Source: Nitrospira sp. (GTDB taxonomy: Bacteria; Nitrospirota; Nitrospiria; Nitrospirales; Nitrospiraceae). Taken from it: 64,000 nucleotides of DNA. The notes under the pieces are model-generated. The model ran no database searches, was not told the DNA's origin, and saw nothing but the letters and a program-made list of their open reading frames with translations. A program made the translations under genes and the position numbers. Positions 53,975 to 62,520 of the stretch are shown piece after piece. The first letter of the stretch is position 1; each line of letters begins with the position of its first letter. The stretch is taken from contig JADYYH010000035.1 of assembly GCA_020853775.1 (NCBI GenBank), positions 1 to 64,000 on the forward strand, read 5' to 3'.

Positions 53975-54381
53975 TGAAGACCAGCCTCTGTGTCGTAGCG
54001 ATTCTCTTGTCAGTATCCGGCCTGGCCCACAGTGCCCTCGCGGGGTCAGTGAAAGATGCCCGTGAGCACGGGGCTGCCATGTTGCGGGACGCCGAGGACA
54101 TGGTGATGCATGGAGGAATGGGGGATGCCAAGGCGATCGTTCACCACTGTCGTGAAGTCACAAAACATGCGGAAGCCATCATTAAAGCCCTCCCCCCGGC
54201 CGATCAACATGGCAAGGATGCCTTGCCTCACCTGAAAGATGCGATTGCCTATTGTGAGCGGGTGGCCAAGATGGGAGATGACGTTGATCCCGGGGCGACC
54301 TTGAACCCCGCGACGAAGGCGCGTGCGGCCGCCCGGGAGGCGATGAAGCATGTGACCGCGGTCAAGGACGGCGGCGCCTAA
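53974..54381 (+). CDS. Small metal-binding protein, SmbP-like
   Basis: This 135-residue exported protein has a signal peptide (LCVVAILLSVSGLAHSALA) and a helical mature part in which His recurs: REHGAAMLRDAEDMVMHGG, VHHCREVTKHAEAI, DQHGKDALPHLKDA, MKHVTAV. This resembles SmbP of Nitrosomonas europaea, a small four-helix periplasmic protein that binds several Cu and other divalent ions. Unlike SmbP it has a few cysteines. Its position behind a multicopper oxidase and a cupredoxin fits a copper-buffering role. Confidence 0.75.
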   Translation: MKTSLCVVAILLSVSGLAHSALAGSVKDAREHGAAMLRDAEDMVMHGGMGDAKAIVHHCREVTKHAEAIIKALPPADQHGKDALPHLKDAIAYCERVAKMGDDVDPGATLNPATKARAAAREAMKHVTAVKDGGA

Positions 54382-54388
54382 CGAGCCC

Positions 54389-55033
54389 TCAGCGCGCTGG
54401 GGACGAAGGTGGCGACGGTGGTGTGACGGTCGCGGGAGTAAAGGGGCTCACCGTGTTTTGGTCCCGCCCGGCTTGAAACAAGGCGAGGAACTGTTTCACG
54501 GCAGGCAGCAGTGCGCCTTTGCTTGCGGCCGGCAGTTTAATTCTCACCCCTCGGCCTTCGTTGCGGCCTAGTGAAAAAATGTGCATCTCCAGAACGGTGG
54601 TCTTCTTGTCGTCTTGATACGTGAAGCTCAGTTGTTTGGCGGGAAATCCGGCCAGCGTCGTCGCTTGTTCCTTCTCCCAGGTCACGGTTCTCTTCCGTTT
54701 GGCATGCAGTTCCGTGATGATGCGTCGGTGAGCCGCGGTAAATTCGTCGAGCGTTTGTCTCCCATCCTGACTCTTCCCTTCGATCACGTTCATAAATCCT
54801 GATAACGCAACCTGACTGCTCTCCACCGGCGGGTACAGCGTCACGCCCATGCCGTCCGGCATCGGGTCGCCAAGCCGCCAATCTTGCGGGTATCGCACAG
54901 AAAACTCGAAGCGGGCGTTCGTATACAGTTGCGAACCGGGGGTCTCCTCTGCGAAGGCCGAAGAGGTGGAAGAGATCGTCCCCGCGATGGGACTGAACAG
55001 CAGCACGCTCAAAAGTACCCGACACATCCTCAT
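54389..55033 (-). CDS. Exported PsbP-like hypothetical protein
   Basis: With the ATG ending at 55033 it has 214 residues; ATGs at 55057 and 55060 in the same frame are alternatives, and an AGGAG lies between them and 55033. A signal peptide is present (VLLSVLLFSPIAGTISSTSS). The mature N-terminus LYTNARFEFSVRYPQDWRLG matches the strand-turn of PsbP/MOG1-fold proteins. The end is proline-rich. The function of bacterial members is largely unknown. It converges on the SmbP-like gene with a 7-bp gap. Confidence 0.7.
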   Translation of the reverse strand: MRMCRVLLSVLLFSPIAGTISSTSSAFAEETPGSQLYTNARFEFSVRYPQDWRLGDPMPDGMGVTLYPPVESSQVALSGFMNVIEGKSQDGRQTLDEFTAAHRRIITELHAKRKRTVTWEKEQATTLAGFPAKQLSFTYQDDKKTTVLEMHIFSLGRNEGRGVRIKLPAASKGALLPAVKQFLALFQAGRDQNTVSPFTPATVTPPSPPSSPAR

Positions 55034-55064
55034 AGGATTTTCATACTCCTTGTGCATCAACGAA

Positions 55065-56066
55065 TTATTGGGTCAGTGATCGCGCGCAGCGGACGCCGAC
55101 CGTGGCGCTGCGCTGGTCCGGAGACGCACCCCCGCGAGTGGCGGTGCGCAACAAGGCTGGCGCACTTTTCCAGGACCCGCCGCGCACGACTTTGTAGCGG
55201 CCGGTGTGGGGGCCTGGCGGGTTTCGCTCGGGCATGACCTTGTAGTAATCGATGCCGAACCAGTCTTGAACCCACTCCGCGGCATTGCCGGCCATGTGGT
55301 ACATGCCATAGGGACTTCGTCCCTGCTCCCCGCTGTCGGTCGGTGCCACAATCGGAATCTCGTGCACGTGATATTGCCCGAACGTCGCAAGGCCCGGTTC
55401 AGGCATGGTGTGTCCCCAGGGGAACAGATTCGCTTCTGAGCCGCGCGCCGCCTTTTCCCATTCCGCCTCCGTCGGCAGGCGTTTGCCCTGCGCCAGGCAG
55501 AACTGCGAAGCCTCAGCCCAGGTGAGATAGAGAGCCGGCCATCGCGCGAGCGTCTCGTCGGAGACGGCATGGACCGAGACCATATGCCAAATCAGGCGCT
55601 GCAGTTCAGGCGAGGGTGTTCGTTGCTGGCGCTGCAGAGAGGCGAGGTATTGCCCCAGACTGACTTCATCCCGATCCATCTCATACCGGTCGAGCCAGAC
55701 GCGGCGCTGCGGCTGCTCCGTATCGTCGTAGTGACTGTTGGATTCGAAGAGCAATTCGGTCGTCTGATTCGTTCCCATGAGAAACCACCCCTCCGGCACC
55801 TGGAGCATGGGCGAGGCGGGGGCCGATTCGGCAATCGCAGTCAGATGACGCGACAACTCCGGTTTCATGTCAGAGACGGCCGTCGAAGGAAAGAACAAGA
55901 AGACGACGATCATCAGCACCAGCAGAAGCCGATGGGTGGCAGGGGCGCTAGAGGAGATATATGCGGGGATGTGACTGCTAGGGATCACGTGCGTACGGGT
56001 TTCGCGCTTCTGCGATGCAGGTAATCCGGCCACGCCTACTATACCGGCATCCGATTGCCAGGACAA
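55065..56066 (-). CDS. Sulfatase-modifying-factor-fold protein without catalytic cysteines
   Basis: A 333-residue protein with a membrane anchor or signal (RLLLVLMIVVFLFFPSTAV) and the FGE-sulfatase fold: VPEGWFLMGT, RLPTEAEWEKAARG, GNAAEWVQDWFG and VVRGGSWKSAPALLRTATRG. In true formylglycine-generating enzymes the GGSW segment is followed by two catalytic cysteines; here those places are Ser and Leu. It is therefore unlikely to make formylglycine and may be a structural or binding member of the family. The exact start is uncertain. Confidence 0.8.
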   Translation of the reverse strand: MSWQSDAGIVGVAGLPASQKRETRTHVIPSSHIPAYISSSAPATHRLLLVLMIVVFLFFPSTAVSDMKPELSRHLTAIAESAPASPMLQVPEGWFLMGTNQTTELLFESNSHYDDTEQPQRRVWLDRYEMDRDEVSLGQYLASLQRQQRTPSPELQRLIWHMVSVHAVSDETLARWPALYLTWAEASQFCLAQGKRLPTEAEWEKAARGSEANLFPWGHTMPEPGLATFGQYHVHEIPIVAPTDSGEQGRSPYGMYHMAGNAAEWVQDWFGIDYYKVMPERNPPGPHTGRYKVVRGGSWKSAPALLRTATRGGASPDQRSATVGVRCARSLTQ

Positions 56067-56154
56067 GGTTCATATGCTTCAACAGGCGGAAGATGATTAT
56101 GGGGACGGCGGTTCCTGATATCAGGGTTGAGTCCCTCGATGGCCGCCGTGCATA

Positions 56155-57132
56155 ATGGCCGACATGGACAGAGACGATCTGCTTTCCCTCTATCGCCAGA
56201 TGTTGCTCATCCGCCGGTTTGAAGAAAAATCGGCCGAAATGTACGCCCTCGCCAAGATTGCCGGATTTCTGCATCTCTATATCGGGGAAGAAGCCATCGC
56301 CGTCGGCGCGATTGCCGCGCTGCGGCCCGATGATTATGTCATCAGCGCGTATCGCGACCACGGACATTGCCTGGCTCGCGGGTCGGATCCCGGCAAGGTG
56401 ATGGCTGAACTCTTCGGCAAGGCGACCGGATTGTGTCAGGGCAAGGGTGGCTCGATGCATCTGGTGGATCTCGCGAAGCGTTTCATGGGCGGCTACGCCA
56501 TCGTCGGCGGGCACATTCCCTTAGCCACCGGACTCGCCTTCGCCTCGAAATACCAGAAGCAGGACCTGGTGACCGTCTGTTTCTTCGGGGAAGGCGCGGT
56601 GCCGAGCGGCCAGGCGCATGAGGCGTTTAATCTGGCGGCCCTGTGGAAACTGCCGGTGATTTTTATCTGTGAGAACAATCGCTATGGCATGGGCACGCCG
56701 GTGCAACGGGCTGTGGCCTTGTATGAGAATGTCGCGGAAGCCGCGCGCTCCTATGGGATTGCGGCTGAGCGCGTTGATGGCATGGATGTGTTGGCCGTGC
56801 GGGACGTGATGCGCAAGGTGGTCGATCAGGTTCGAGCGGGGCAAGGGCCGTATTTTATTGAAGCGATGACGTATCGCTTCATGGGGCATTCGATGGCCGA
56901 TCCTTCCCACGGTCACTACCGGACCAAAGACGAAGTGGCGGAACATCGCAAGCGCGACCCGCTAGTCGTCCTGAAGGAGACGATGTTGAACCAGGTGCAC
57001 TGCAGCGAGGCCGACTTCAAGGAACTTGAGCGGGAGGTCGGTGACCTGGTGACGGCAGCGGTGAAATTCGCGGACGAAAGCCCGTTCCCCGATCCTGCGA
57101 GCTTGTATACCGACGTGATGGCGGAGGACTAG
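56155..57132 (+). CDS. pdhA: Pyruvate dehydrogenase E1 alpha subunit
   Basis: This 325-residue subunit has the E1 alpha pattern: GAIAALRPDDYVISAYRDHG, the GGKG-like GKGGSMH, IVGGHIPLATGLAFA, the thiamine-pyrophosphate motif CFFGEGAVPSGQAHEAFNLA with GDG replaced by GEG, and a phosphorylation-loop-like YRFMGHSMADPSHGHYR. It decarboxylates pyruvate with TPP. pdhB starts 8 bp downstream. Because acetoin and branched-chain dehydrogenases share these motifs, pyruvate specificity rests on the order pdhA-pdhB-pdhC-lipA. Confidence 0.9.
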   Translation: MADMDRDDLLSLYRQMLLIRRFEEKSAEMYALAKIAGFLHLYIGEEAIAVGAIAALRPDDYVISAYRDHGHCLARGSDPGKVMAELFGKATGLCQGKGGSMHLVDLAKRFMGGYAIVGGHIPLATGLAFASKYQKQDLVTVCFFGEGAVPSGQAHEAFNLAALWKLPVIFICENNRYGMGTPVQRAVALYENVAEAARSYGIAAERVDGMDVLAVRDVMRKVVDQVRAGQGPYFIEAMTYRFMGHSMADPSHGHYRTKDEVAEHRKRDPLVVLKETMLNQVHCSEADFKELEREVGDLVTAAVKFADESPFPDPASLYTDVMAED

Positions 57133-57140
57133 GATCACCC

Positions 57141-58118
57141 ATGCTGTTGTCCTACCGGGAAGCCCTCAATCAGGCCATGCGGGAAGAGATGCGGCGAGAC
57201 TCGCGCATCTTTTTGATCGGCGAAGAAGTCGGGTATTACCAGGGCGCGTTCAAGGTCACCAAGGGATTCGTCGAGGAGTTCGGGCCGCAGCGGGTAGTGG
57301 ATACGCCCATTACCGAGGCCGGGTTTACCGGACTGGCGATCGGCGCGGCCATGGCGGGTTTACACCCGATCGTCGAACTGATGACCATGAACTTCGGCAT
57401 TGTGGCGCTCGATCAGATCGTGAACAACGCCGCTAAGATCCGCTACATGTCCGGCGGTCAGCTCTCGGTGCCGTTGGTGATTCGCGGGCCGGGCAGCGCG
57501 GCGCATCAGTTGGGGGCGCAGCATTCGCAGAGTTTGGAGGCCTGGTTCTGCCATGTGCCGGGCTTGAAGGTGGTCGCGCCATCGACGCCCCAAGATGCCA
57601 AGGGTTTGCTGAAGAGCGCGATCCGCGATCAGAATCCCGTGATTTTTATCGAGGCGCAACTGCTGTACGGCACGAAGGGTGAAGTGACGGAAGGGGAGTA
57701 CACGATTCCGCTCGGTCAGGCTGAGGTGAAGCGGACGGGCATGGATGTGACCCTCGTGGCCTATTCCAAGATGCTGCTTGTCGCGCTGGAGGCGGCGGAG
57801 CAGTTGAGCCGTGAAGGGCTCGATGTCGAGGTGATCGACCCGCGCACGCTCAAGCCCTTGGATCTCGACACGATCGTCACCTCGGTCAAAAAGACCGGAC
57901 GTGTGGTGATCGTCGAAGAAGGCTGGCGCTTTTGCGGTCTAGGCGCGCAGATTGCCGACAGCATCTACACGGCGGCGTTCGATTACCTGGATGGCCCCAT
58001 CGTTCGCGTGACCGGCGAGGACGTGCCGATGCCCTACAGCCGTCCATTGGAAGACGCCGCGATTCCCGACGTGCCGCGCGTGGTCGCCGCCGTCAAATCG
58101 GCCTGTGGTGTAGCGTGA
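57141..58118 (+). CDS. pdhB: Pyruvate dehydrogenase E1 beta subunit
   Basis: A 325-residue transketolase-like partner with the E1 beta hallmarks IFLIGEEVGYYQGAFKVTKG, VVDTPITEAGFTGLAIGAAM, QLGAQHSQSLEAWFCHVPGL and DPRTLKPLDLDTIVTSVKKT. It forms the heterotetramer with PdhA and binds the TPP pyrimidine side. Length and motifs are normal. Confidence 0.93.
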   Translation: MLLSYREALNQAMREEMRRDSRIFLIGEEVGYYQGAFKVTKGFVEEFGPQRVVDTPITEAGFTGLAIGAAMAGLHPIVELMTMNFGIVALDQIVNNAAKIRYMSGGQLSVPLVIRGPGSAAHQLGAQHSQSLEAWFCHVPGLKVVAPSTPQDAKGLLKSAIRDQNPVIFIEAQLLYGTKGEVTEGEYTIPLGQAEVKRTGMDVTLVAYSKMLLVALEAAEQLSREGLDVEVIDPRTLKPLDLDTIVTSVKKTGRVVIVEEGWRFCGLGAQIADSIYTAAFDYLDGPIVRVTGEDVPMPYSRPLEDAAIPDVPRVVAAVKSACGVA

Positions 58119-58181
58119 TCGGCGTGCGCAGAATGGTCCATCTTGACAGTCAACGGTCGTTGGCATCCGGGAGGAGAACAG

Positions 58182-59384
58182 ATGGCTAGCCGCGTCGTCA
58201 TGCCCAAGCTGACCGACACCATGGAGGAGGGCGTTCTGCTTGCCTGGAAGAAACACGAGGGTGATCCAGTGCAGGCGGGCGAAGTGATCGCCGAGATCGA
58301 AACCGATAAAGCCGTTATGGACCTGGAGGCCTTTGCTCCCGGCATTCTGCGCAAGATCCTCGTGCGTGATGGAGAGACTGTGCAGTCCGGCACCTTGATT
58401 GCGGTGATCGCCGAGGCCGATGAAGACATTGCATCGGCCTTGTCAGGCGGAGTGACGGCAGCGCCGTCGATCGGCAATGGCGCCAAAGCCGGCGCAGTGA
58501 AGAGCGAGGCCCCGGCCCCGGCGCAAGCTGCGCGTCCCGAGGGGGCGCGTCCGTTCGCTTCTCCGCGAGCGAAAGCCCTGGCCGCTGAGCGGGGCATCGA
58601 GCTTACCACCCTTACCGGCACCGGTCCGGGCGGGCGAATCATCGAAGAAGATGTGCTCGCTGCCTCGGCGCCCACCGCGCAATTGATGCCTGCCGGCACC
58701 GACCAGCCCTTAAGCCAGATGCGGAAAGCCATCGCCAGGTCGACGGTCCAGAGCAAGGCTCCGGTGCCGCATTTTTATCTCACGGTCGACATCGACATGG
58801 AGCAGGCCGAACGGGTGCGCGATGAGTTCAAGCAGAGCCGCCAGCCCCATCCGTCCATCACCGATGTGCTGATCAAGGCCGCGGCGCTGACGCTCAAGCG
58901 GCATCCGGAGATCAACGTGTCGTTTACAGGCGAGGCCATCAGGCGGTATACGCAGATCGATATCGGTGTGGCGGTTGGGATGGAGGACGGCCTGATTACG
59001 CCGGTGGTTCGTAATTGCGGCGCGAAGACCCTCGCCAATATCTCTGAAGAGACGAAGCAATTGATCGACCGGGCCAGGCAGAAACGCCTGCAGCCGCAAG
59101 AATATACGGGGGCGACCTTTGCCATTTCCAATCTCGGCATGTTCGACGTGGAGCAGTTCATCGCGCTGCTCATGCCGCCGCAGGCGGCGTCGATCGCAGT
59201 GGGCGCGATCCGCGATGTGCCGGTCGTCTCCAAGGGGGCGGTGGTCGCCGGCCGGCGGATGAAGGTCACGCTCTCCTGTGATCACCGCGCGCTGGATGGA
59301 TTGATGGGCGCGCAGTTTTTGAAAGAGTTCAAACGTGTGTTGGAGCATCCGCAGGAACTCGTGGCGCCGGTGGTGACGTCATGA
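58182..59384 (+). CDS. pdhC: Dihydrolipoamide acetyltransferase E2
   Basis: From the ATG at 58182 with GGGAGGAG upstream the protein is 400 residues; a TTG at 58143 in frame is not needed. It has one lipoyl domain ([14 protein letters not shown] with the lipoyl-Lys), an alanine/proline linker, a peripheral-subunit-binding domain ([16 protein letters not shown] to [11 protein letters not shown]) and the catalytic domain ending in [16 protein letters not shown], which has the His-Asp active site. It moves acetyl groups to CoA. The E3 gene is not in the window. Confidence 0.94.
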   Translation: MASRVVMPKLTDTMEEGVLLAWKKHEGDPVQAGEVIAEIETDKAVMDLEAFAPGILRKILVRDGETVQSGTLIAVIAEADEDIASALSGGVTAAPSIGNGAKAGAVKSEAPAPAQAARPEGARPFASPRAKALAAERGIELTTLTGTGPGGRIIEEDVLAASAPTAQLMPAGTDQPLSQMRKAIARSTVQSKAPVPHFYLTVDIDMEQAERVRDEFKQSRQPHPSITDVLIKAAALTLKRHPEINVSFTGEAIRRYTQIDIGVAVGMEDGLITPVVRNCGAKTLANISEETKQLIDRARQKRLQPQEYTGATFAISNLGMFDVEQFIALLMPPQAASIAVGAIRDVPVVSKGAVVAGRRMKVTLSCDHRALDGLMGAQFLKEFKRVLEHPQELVAPVVTS

Positions 59385-60289
59385 GTTTCATTCAAATCGA
59401 TTCGCGGCACAGCCCCGACACCCATCAGTCTTCGGCCGCTCCATCTCGCCGCCTGCCGCCCTGGTTCAAAGTTCGGCTTCAGACCGGGCCGGATTATCAC
59501 GACATTCGCCAGACCATGGACCGGCTCAAGCTGCACACGATCTGCGAGGAAGCGCGTTGCCCGAATGTGTGGGAATGCTGGAATGCGCGCACCGCGACCT
59601 TTTTAATTCTCGGCGATATCTGCACGCGACGCTGCCACTACTGCTCCGTCACCACCGGCCGGCCGCATGCCGTCGATCACGAAGAACCGCTGCGCGTGGC
59701 GGAGGCGATTCAAGCGCTCAATTTGCGCCATGCCGTGATCACGTCGGTCAATCGCGACGAACTTGAGGATGGCGGGGCATCGGTCTTTGCCGAGACGATT
59801 CGCCATATCCGGCGCTTAATTCCCAGTTGTACGATCGAGGTCCTCATTCCCGACTTTGAAGGCAATGAAGCGGCGCTCGCGACGGTTGCGGCAGAACGAC
59901 CCGACATCCTGAACCACAATATCGAAACGGTGAGACGGCTGTTTCCTTCGATCCGGCCCCAAGGCAAATATCAGCGGTCGATCGAATTGTTGGGACGCGC
60001 CAAGCAGATGGGGATGACGACGAAGTCCGGCTTGATCGTCGGCATGGGTGAATCGACGGACGAAGCGCGCGAGGTGATGCGCGACCTGCGATCGGTCGAT
60101 TGCGACATCATGACCATCGGCCAATATCTTCAGCCGACAAAAGCGCATCTCGCTGTCGCACGGTTTTACCATCCCGACGAATTCGCGACCTTGAAGGAAG
60201 AAGGCTTTGCTCTCGGCTTCCGTCATGTCGAATCTGGCCCGCTCGTCCGCAGTTCCTACCATGCGGAGCAGCAGGTAGCAGGGCGTTAA
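59381..60289 (+). CDS. lipA: Lipoyl synthase
   Basis: A 302-residue radical SAM enzyme that overlaps pdhC by ATGA. The auxiliary cluster motif is [14 protein letters not shown] (CxxxxCxxxxxC) and the radical SAM motif is CTRRCHYC. The C-terminal SSYHA-type motif (VRSSYHAEQ) carries the Ser ligand of the auxiliary cluster. It inserts sulfur into octanoyl groups on lipoyl domains and is coupled here to the E2 it modifies. lipB or lplA is not in the window. Confidence 0.96.
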   Translation: MSFIQIDSRHSPDTHQSSAAPSRRLPPWFKVRLQTGPDYHDIRQTMDRLKLHTICEEARCPNVWECWNARTATFLILGDICTRRCHYCSVTTGRPHAVDHEEPLRVAEAIQALNLRHAVITSVNRDELEDGGASVFAETIRHIRRLIPSCTIEVLIPDFEGNEAALATVAAERPDILNHNIETVRRLFPSIRPQGKYQRSIELLGRAKQMGMTTKSGLIVGMGESTDEAREVMRDLRSVDCDIMTIGQYLQPTKAHLAVARFYHPDEFATLKEEGFALGFRHVESGPLVRSSYHAEQQVAGR

Positions 60290-60298
60290 AAAGAAGTG

Positions 60299-60391
60299 GC
60301 GGGCGGCCGGGGCACTCCGCTGCTCGCGCAACGCGCGGCCTCAGAAGGCCCTCGTTGGACGCGCGCAATCGTGAGCATCCCGGCCGCCCGC
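60299..60391. repeat. Cruciform-forming palindromic element downstream of lipA
   Basis: A perfect 13-bp inverted repeat (GCGGGCGGCCGGG at 60299-60311, CCCGGCCGCCCGC at 60379-60391) encloses nested stems TGCTC/GAGCA (60321-60325 with 60373-60377), CAACG/CGTTG (60329-60333 with 60353-60357) and GGCCT/AGGCC (60337-60341 with 60346-60350). The order of arms is compatible with one long hairpin. It looks like a dispersed intergenic palindrome and may also act as the operon terminator. Only one copy is in the window. Confidence 0.55.
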
Positions 60392-60559
60392 GTGAGGAGT
60401 GAAGGCGCTTTGGGCAGTTTGCTGCTGGATGGTTCATTGGTACTGTGGATTGTATTAGTTGGAAGATAGTGGCTACAACCGTACCGATCACTTTAGGTAC
60501 CTGCTGTAGAGCATAGTGATGAGCGGCATCACGTTCGAGTGAGGGGGCAAGTGTCCTTG

Positions 60560-60880
60560 CTATGCACCACCGGTCGATTCAGCGTTTGGAGTACGACCAA
60601 CCCAATATCCAGGTCGACGGCTTTGATGCGCCACGGCCAAAATGAGCACGCCATTATTCTCTGTTGAGTAGATGAGCGAGTATCGAAATTTCTGGAGAAG
60701 ATGTTTGCGAATGCTTGGCCTGATCTCTGGGGCCGATTCTGGGAATTGCGAGATGAGTCGTTCAGCTCGACGAACCTCTGCATAGAGGCGGCGTCCTAGG
60801 CCATGGGCTTGTAGCTCAAGGTAGCCGATCTCGTTGAGCAATTCATCTTCAGCTGCTTCGTGGTACCTGAGTGATATCAC
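60560..60880 (-). CDS. ParE/RelE-superfamily toxin
   Basis: This 106-residue protein begins MISLRYHEAAEDELLNEIGY and contains RRAERLISQFPESAPEIRP and LLQKFRYSLIYSTENNG, the usual ParE pattern with its basic C-terminal strand (LILAVAHQSRRPGYW). It overlaps the antitoxin gene upstream by 4 bp (ATGA), the normal antitoxin-toxin arrangement. ParE types poison gyrase and RelE types cut mRNA; the motif set favours ParE but does not settle it. Confidence 0.88.
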   Translation of the reverse strand: MISLRYHEAAEDELLNEIGYLELQAHGLGRRLYAEVRRAERLISQFPESAPEIRPSIRKHLLQKFRYSLIYSTENNGVLILAVAHQSRRPGYWVGRTPNAESTGGA

Positions 60881-61104
60881 TGGAAGAGTTGTTCAACTTT
60901 CTTGTGAACCTCTTCCGCCTGGACCGCTTGGGCGCGGCCAGCGCGATATTCGTTCAATCGCCGCTCTGCCTCCTCTGCCCAGAGCTGCTCGGCTTCCTCT
61001 TCTGTGATCTCGTCCAGGCTGGCCAAGAGCCTTTCCGCGAGAGTCGCACGGTCACGAACCTCAAGGCTCAAGGCATTTTTTAAAACTTCGCTCAAGTTTG
61101 CCAT
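60877..61104 (-). CDS. Addiction-module antitoxin
   Basis: A 75-residue acidic helical protein starting at the ATG ending at 61104, with GAGGG upstream in the transcript; the longer frame to 61203 looks non-coding. The pattern SLEVRDRATLAERLLASLDE and LWAEEAERRLNEYRAGR is that of the PF09720-type addiction-module antitoxins. It precedes the toxin gene and would neutralise the ParE-like product and probably repress the pair. Confidence 0.85.
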   Translation of the reverse strand: MANLSEVLKNALSLEVRDRATLAERLLASLDEITEEEAEQLWAEEAERRLNEYRAGRAQAVQAEEVHKKVEQLFQ

Positions 61105-61277
61105 ATTGCCCTCGCATCGGAGCAATGCTGAACTGCATGCTCCATTGAGTGTGGCCTCACGTCTTCGCGACCATCGACCAATTTCCGGACAGCCCTCAGC
61201 CAAGTTATGCCTATGACAATATCGTCACTTCCTCTAATCCTGTCAAGAACTGTCCATCGAAGGTTCGGGTATATCCC

Positions 61278-62510
61278 CTACTCATAGTGCAGCGCTTCGA
61301 TCGGGTTCATGCGCGAGGCCTTGTTCGCCGGATAGAGGCCGAAGAAGATCCCCACCGCCAGCGAGAACAGAAACGCCACCGCGATGGATTGAGAGGAAAT
61401 GATGGTGGGCCAGCCGATCAGGTGTGTCAGCACACGCGCCCCCAGAATACCGAACACCACCCCGGCTACCCCGCCGATTGCCGTGAGGATGATCGCCTCG
61501 ACCAGAAATTGCAGCAGAATGTGGGCGCGTTTGGCACCCACCGCCATGCGAATGCCGATTTCCCTCGTGCGCTCGGTCACCGACACGAGAAGAATATTCA
61601 TAATGCCGATCCCGCCCACCACCAACGAAATGGAAGCGATGCTCAGGAGCATCATCATCATGGTACGGCTGGCCCCGGCGACGGTTTTCGCCACGTCTTC
61701 CATCGTGCGAATGGTGAAGTCGTTTTCCTCGGCGGGGTGGATCCGATGTCTCACGCGTAGGAGGTCCGTGATTTCTTCAACGGCGGCGGGCACACTGTAG
61801 CGATGTTGGGTGGCGACCATGATGATCCCGACCGTTCCCAGGAACTTGGTGCCCAGCACCTTTCGCTCCGCGGTTGTGAACGGCAGGATGACGATGTCGT
61901 CCTGATCCTGTCCTGAGAGAGATTGGCCCTTTGACGAGAGGACGCCGATCACGCGCAAGGGCACGTTCTTGATCCGGATCTGCGCGCCGAGAATTTCCTC
62001 GCCACGCTCGAATAGATTATCCGCGACGGTTTTCCCCAACACCACCACCTTGGCGGCGGCGTCTTCATCGGCCTGCGTGAAAAAGCTGCCAATGGCCACC
62101 GGCCAGTTGCGAAGGTCGGGAAACGCGGTGGTCGTGCCGATGGCGATCGTGTTCCAGTTCTTGTGCTCGTGAATGACCTGCAGAACCGACCGTGAAGCGT
62201 AGGTCACCAGGCCGATGTCGCCGACGCGTTTTTCGATGTCCCGGGCATCGTCCACGGTCAGGGTCGAGACGCTGCCGAGCCCGCCGCGTACGCCGCCGGT
62301 GGTGGTGGCGCCAGGGATGATGATCAGGACGTTCGTGCCGAGGCTGGCGATCTCGCGTTGCACCGAGGCGGTGGCGCCTTGTCCGAGACTGACCATCCCG
62401 ACCACGGCGCCGACTCCGATGATGATGCCCAGCATGGTCAGGCCTGCGCGCAGGGGATTGCGCCGGAGCACGCGCAGCGCGGACTGAATCGTCAACCAGA
62501 GAAAGCTCAT
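61278..62510 (-). CDS. MacB-like ABC permease (no ATPase domain)
   Basis: Starting at the ATG ending at 62510 the product has 410 residues with the MacB/FtsX layout: one N-terminal helix (GLTMLGIIIGVGAVVGMVSL), a periplasmic domain, and three C-terminal helices with SLVVGGIGIMNILLVSVTER and GIRMAVGAKR motifs. Classical MacB has an N-terminal ATPase of about 220 residues, which is missing. In many bacteria this ATPase is a separate gene, but none follows or precedes here. It lies 10 bp after the adaptor gene. Confidence 0.88.
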   Translation of the reverse strand: MSFLWLTIQSALRVLRRNPLRAGLTMLGIIIGVGAVVGMVSLGQGATASVQREIASLGTNVLIIIPGATTTGGVRGGLGSVSTLTVDDARDIEKRVGDIGLVTYASRSVLQVIHEHKNWNTIAIGTTTAFPDLRNWPVAIGSFFTQADEDAAAKVVVLGKTVADNLFERGEEILGAQIRIKNVPLRVIGVLSSKGQSLSGQDQDDIVILPFTTAERKVLGTKFLGTVGIIMVATQHRYSVPAAVEEITDLLRVRHRIHPAEENDFTIRTMEDVAKTVAGASRTMMMMLLSIASISLVVGGIGIMNILLVSVTERTREIGIRMAVGAKRAHILLQFLVEAIILTAIGGVAGVVFGILGARVLTHLIGWPTIISSQSIAVAFLFSLAVGIFFGLYPANKASRMNPIEALHYE

Positions 62511-62520
62511 AAGGGATGGC

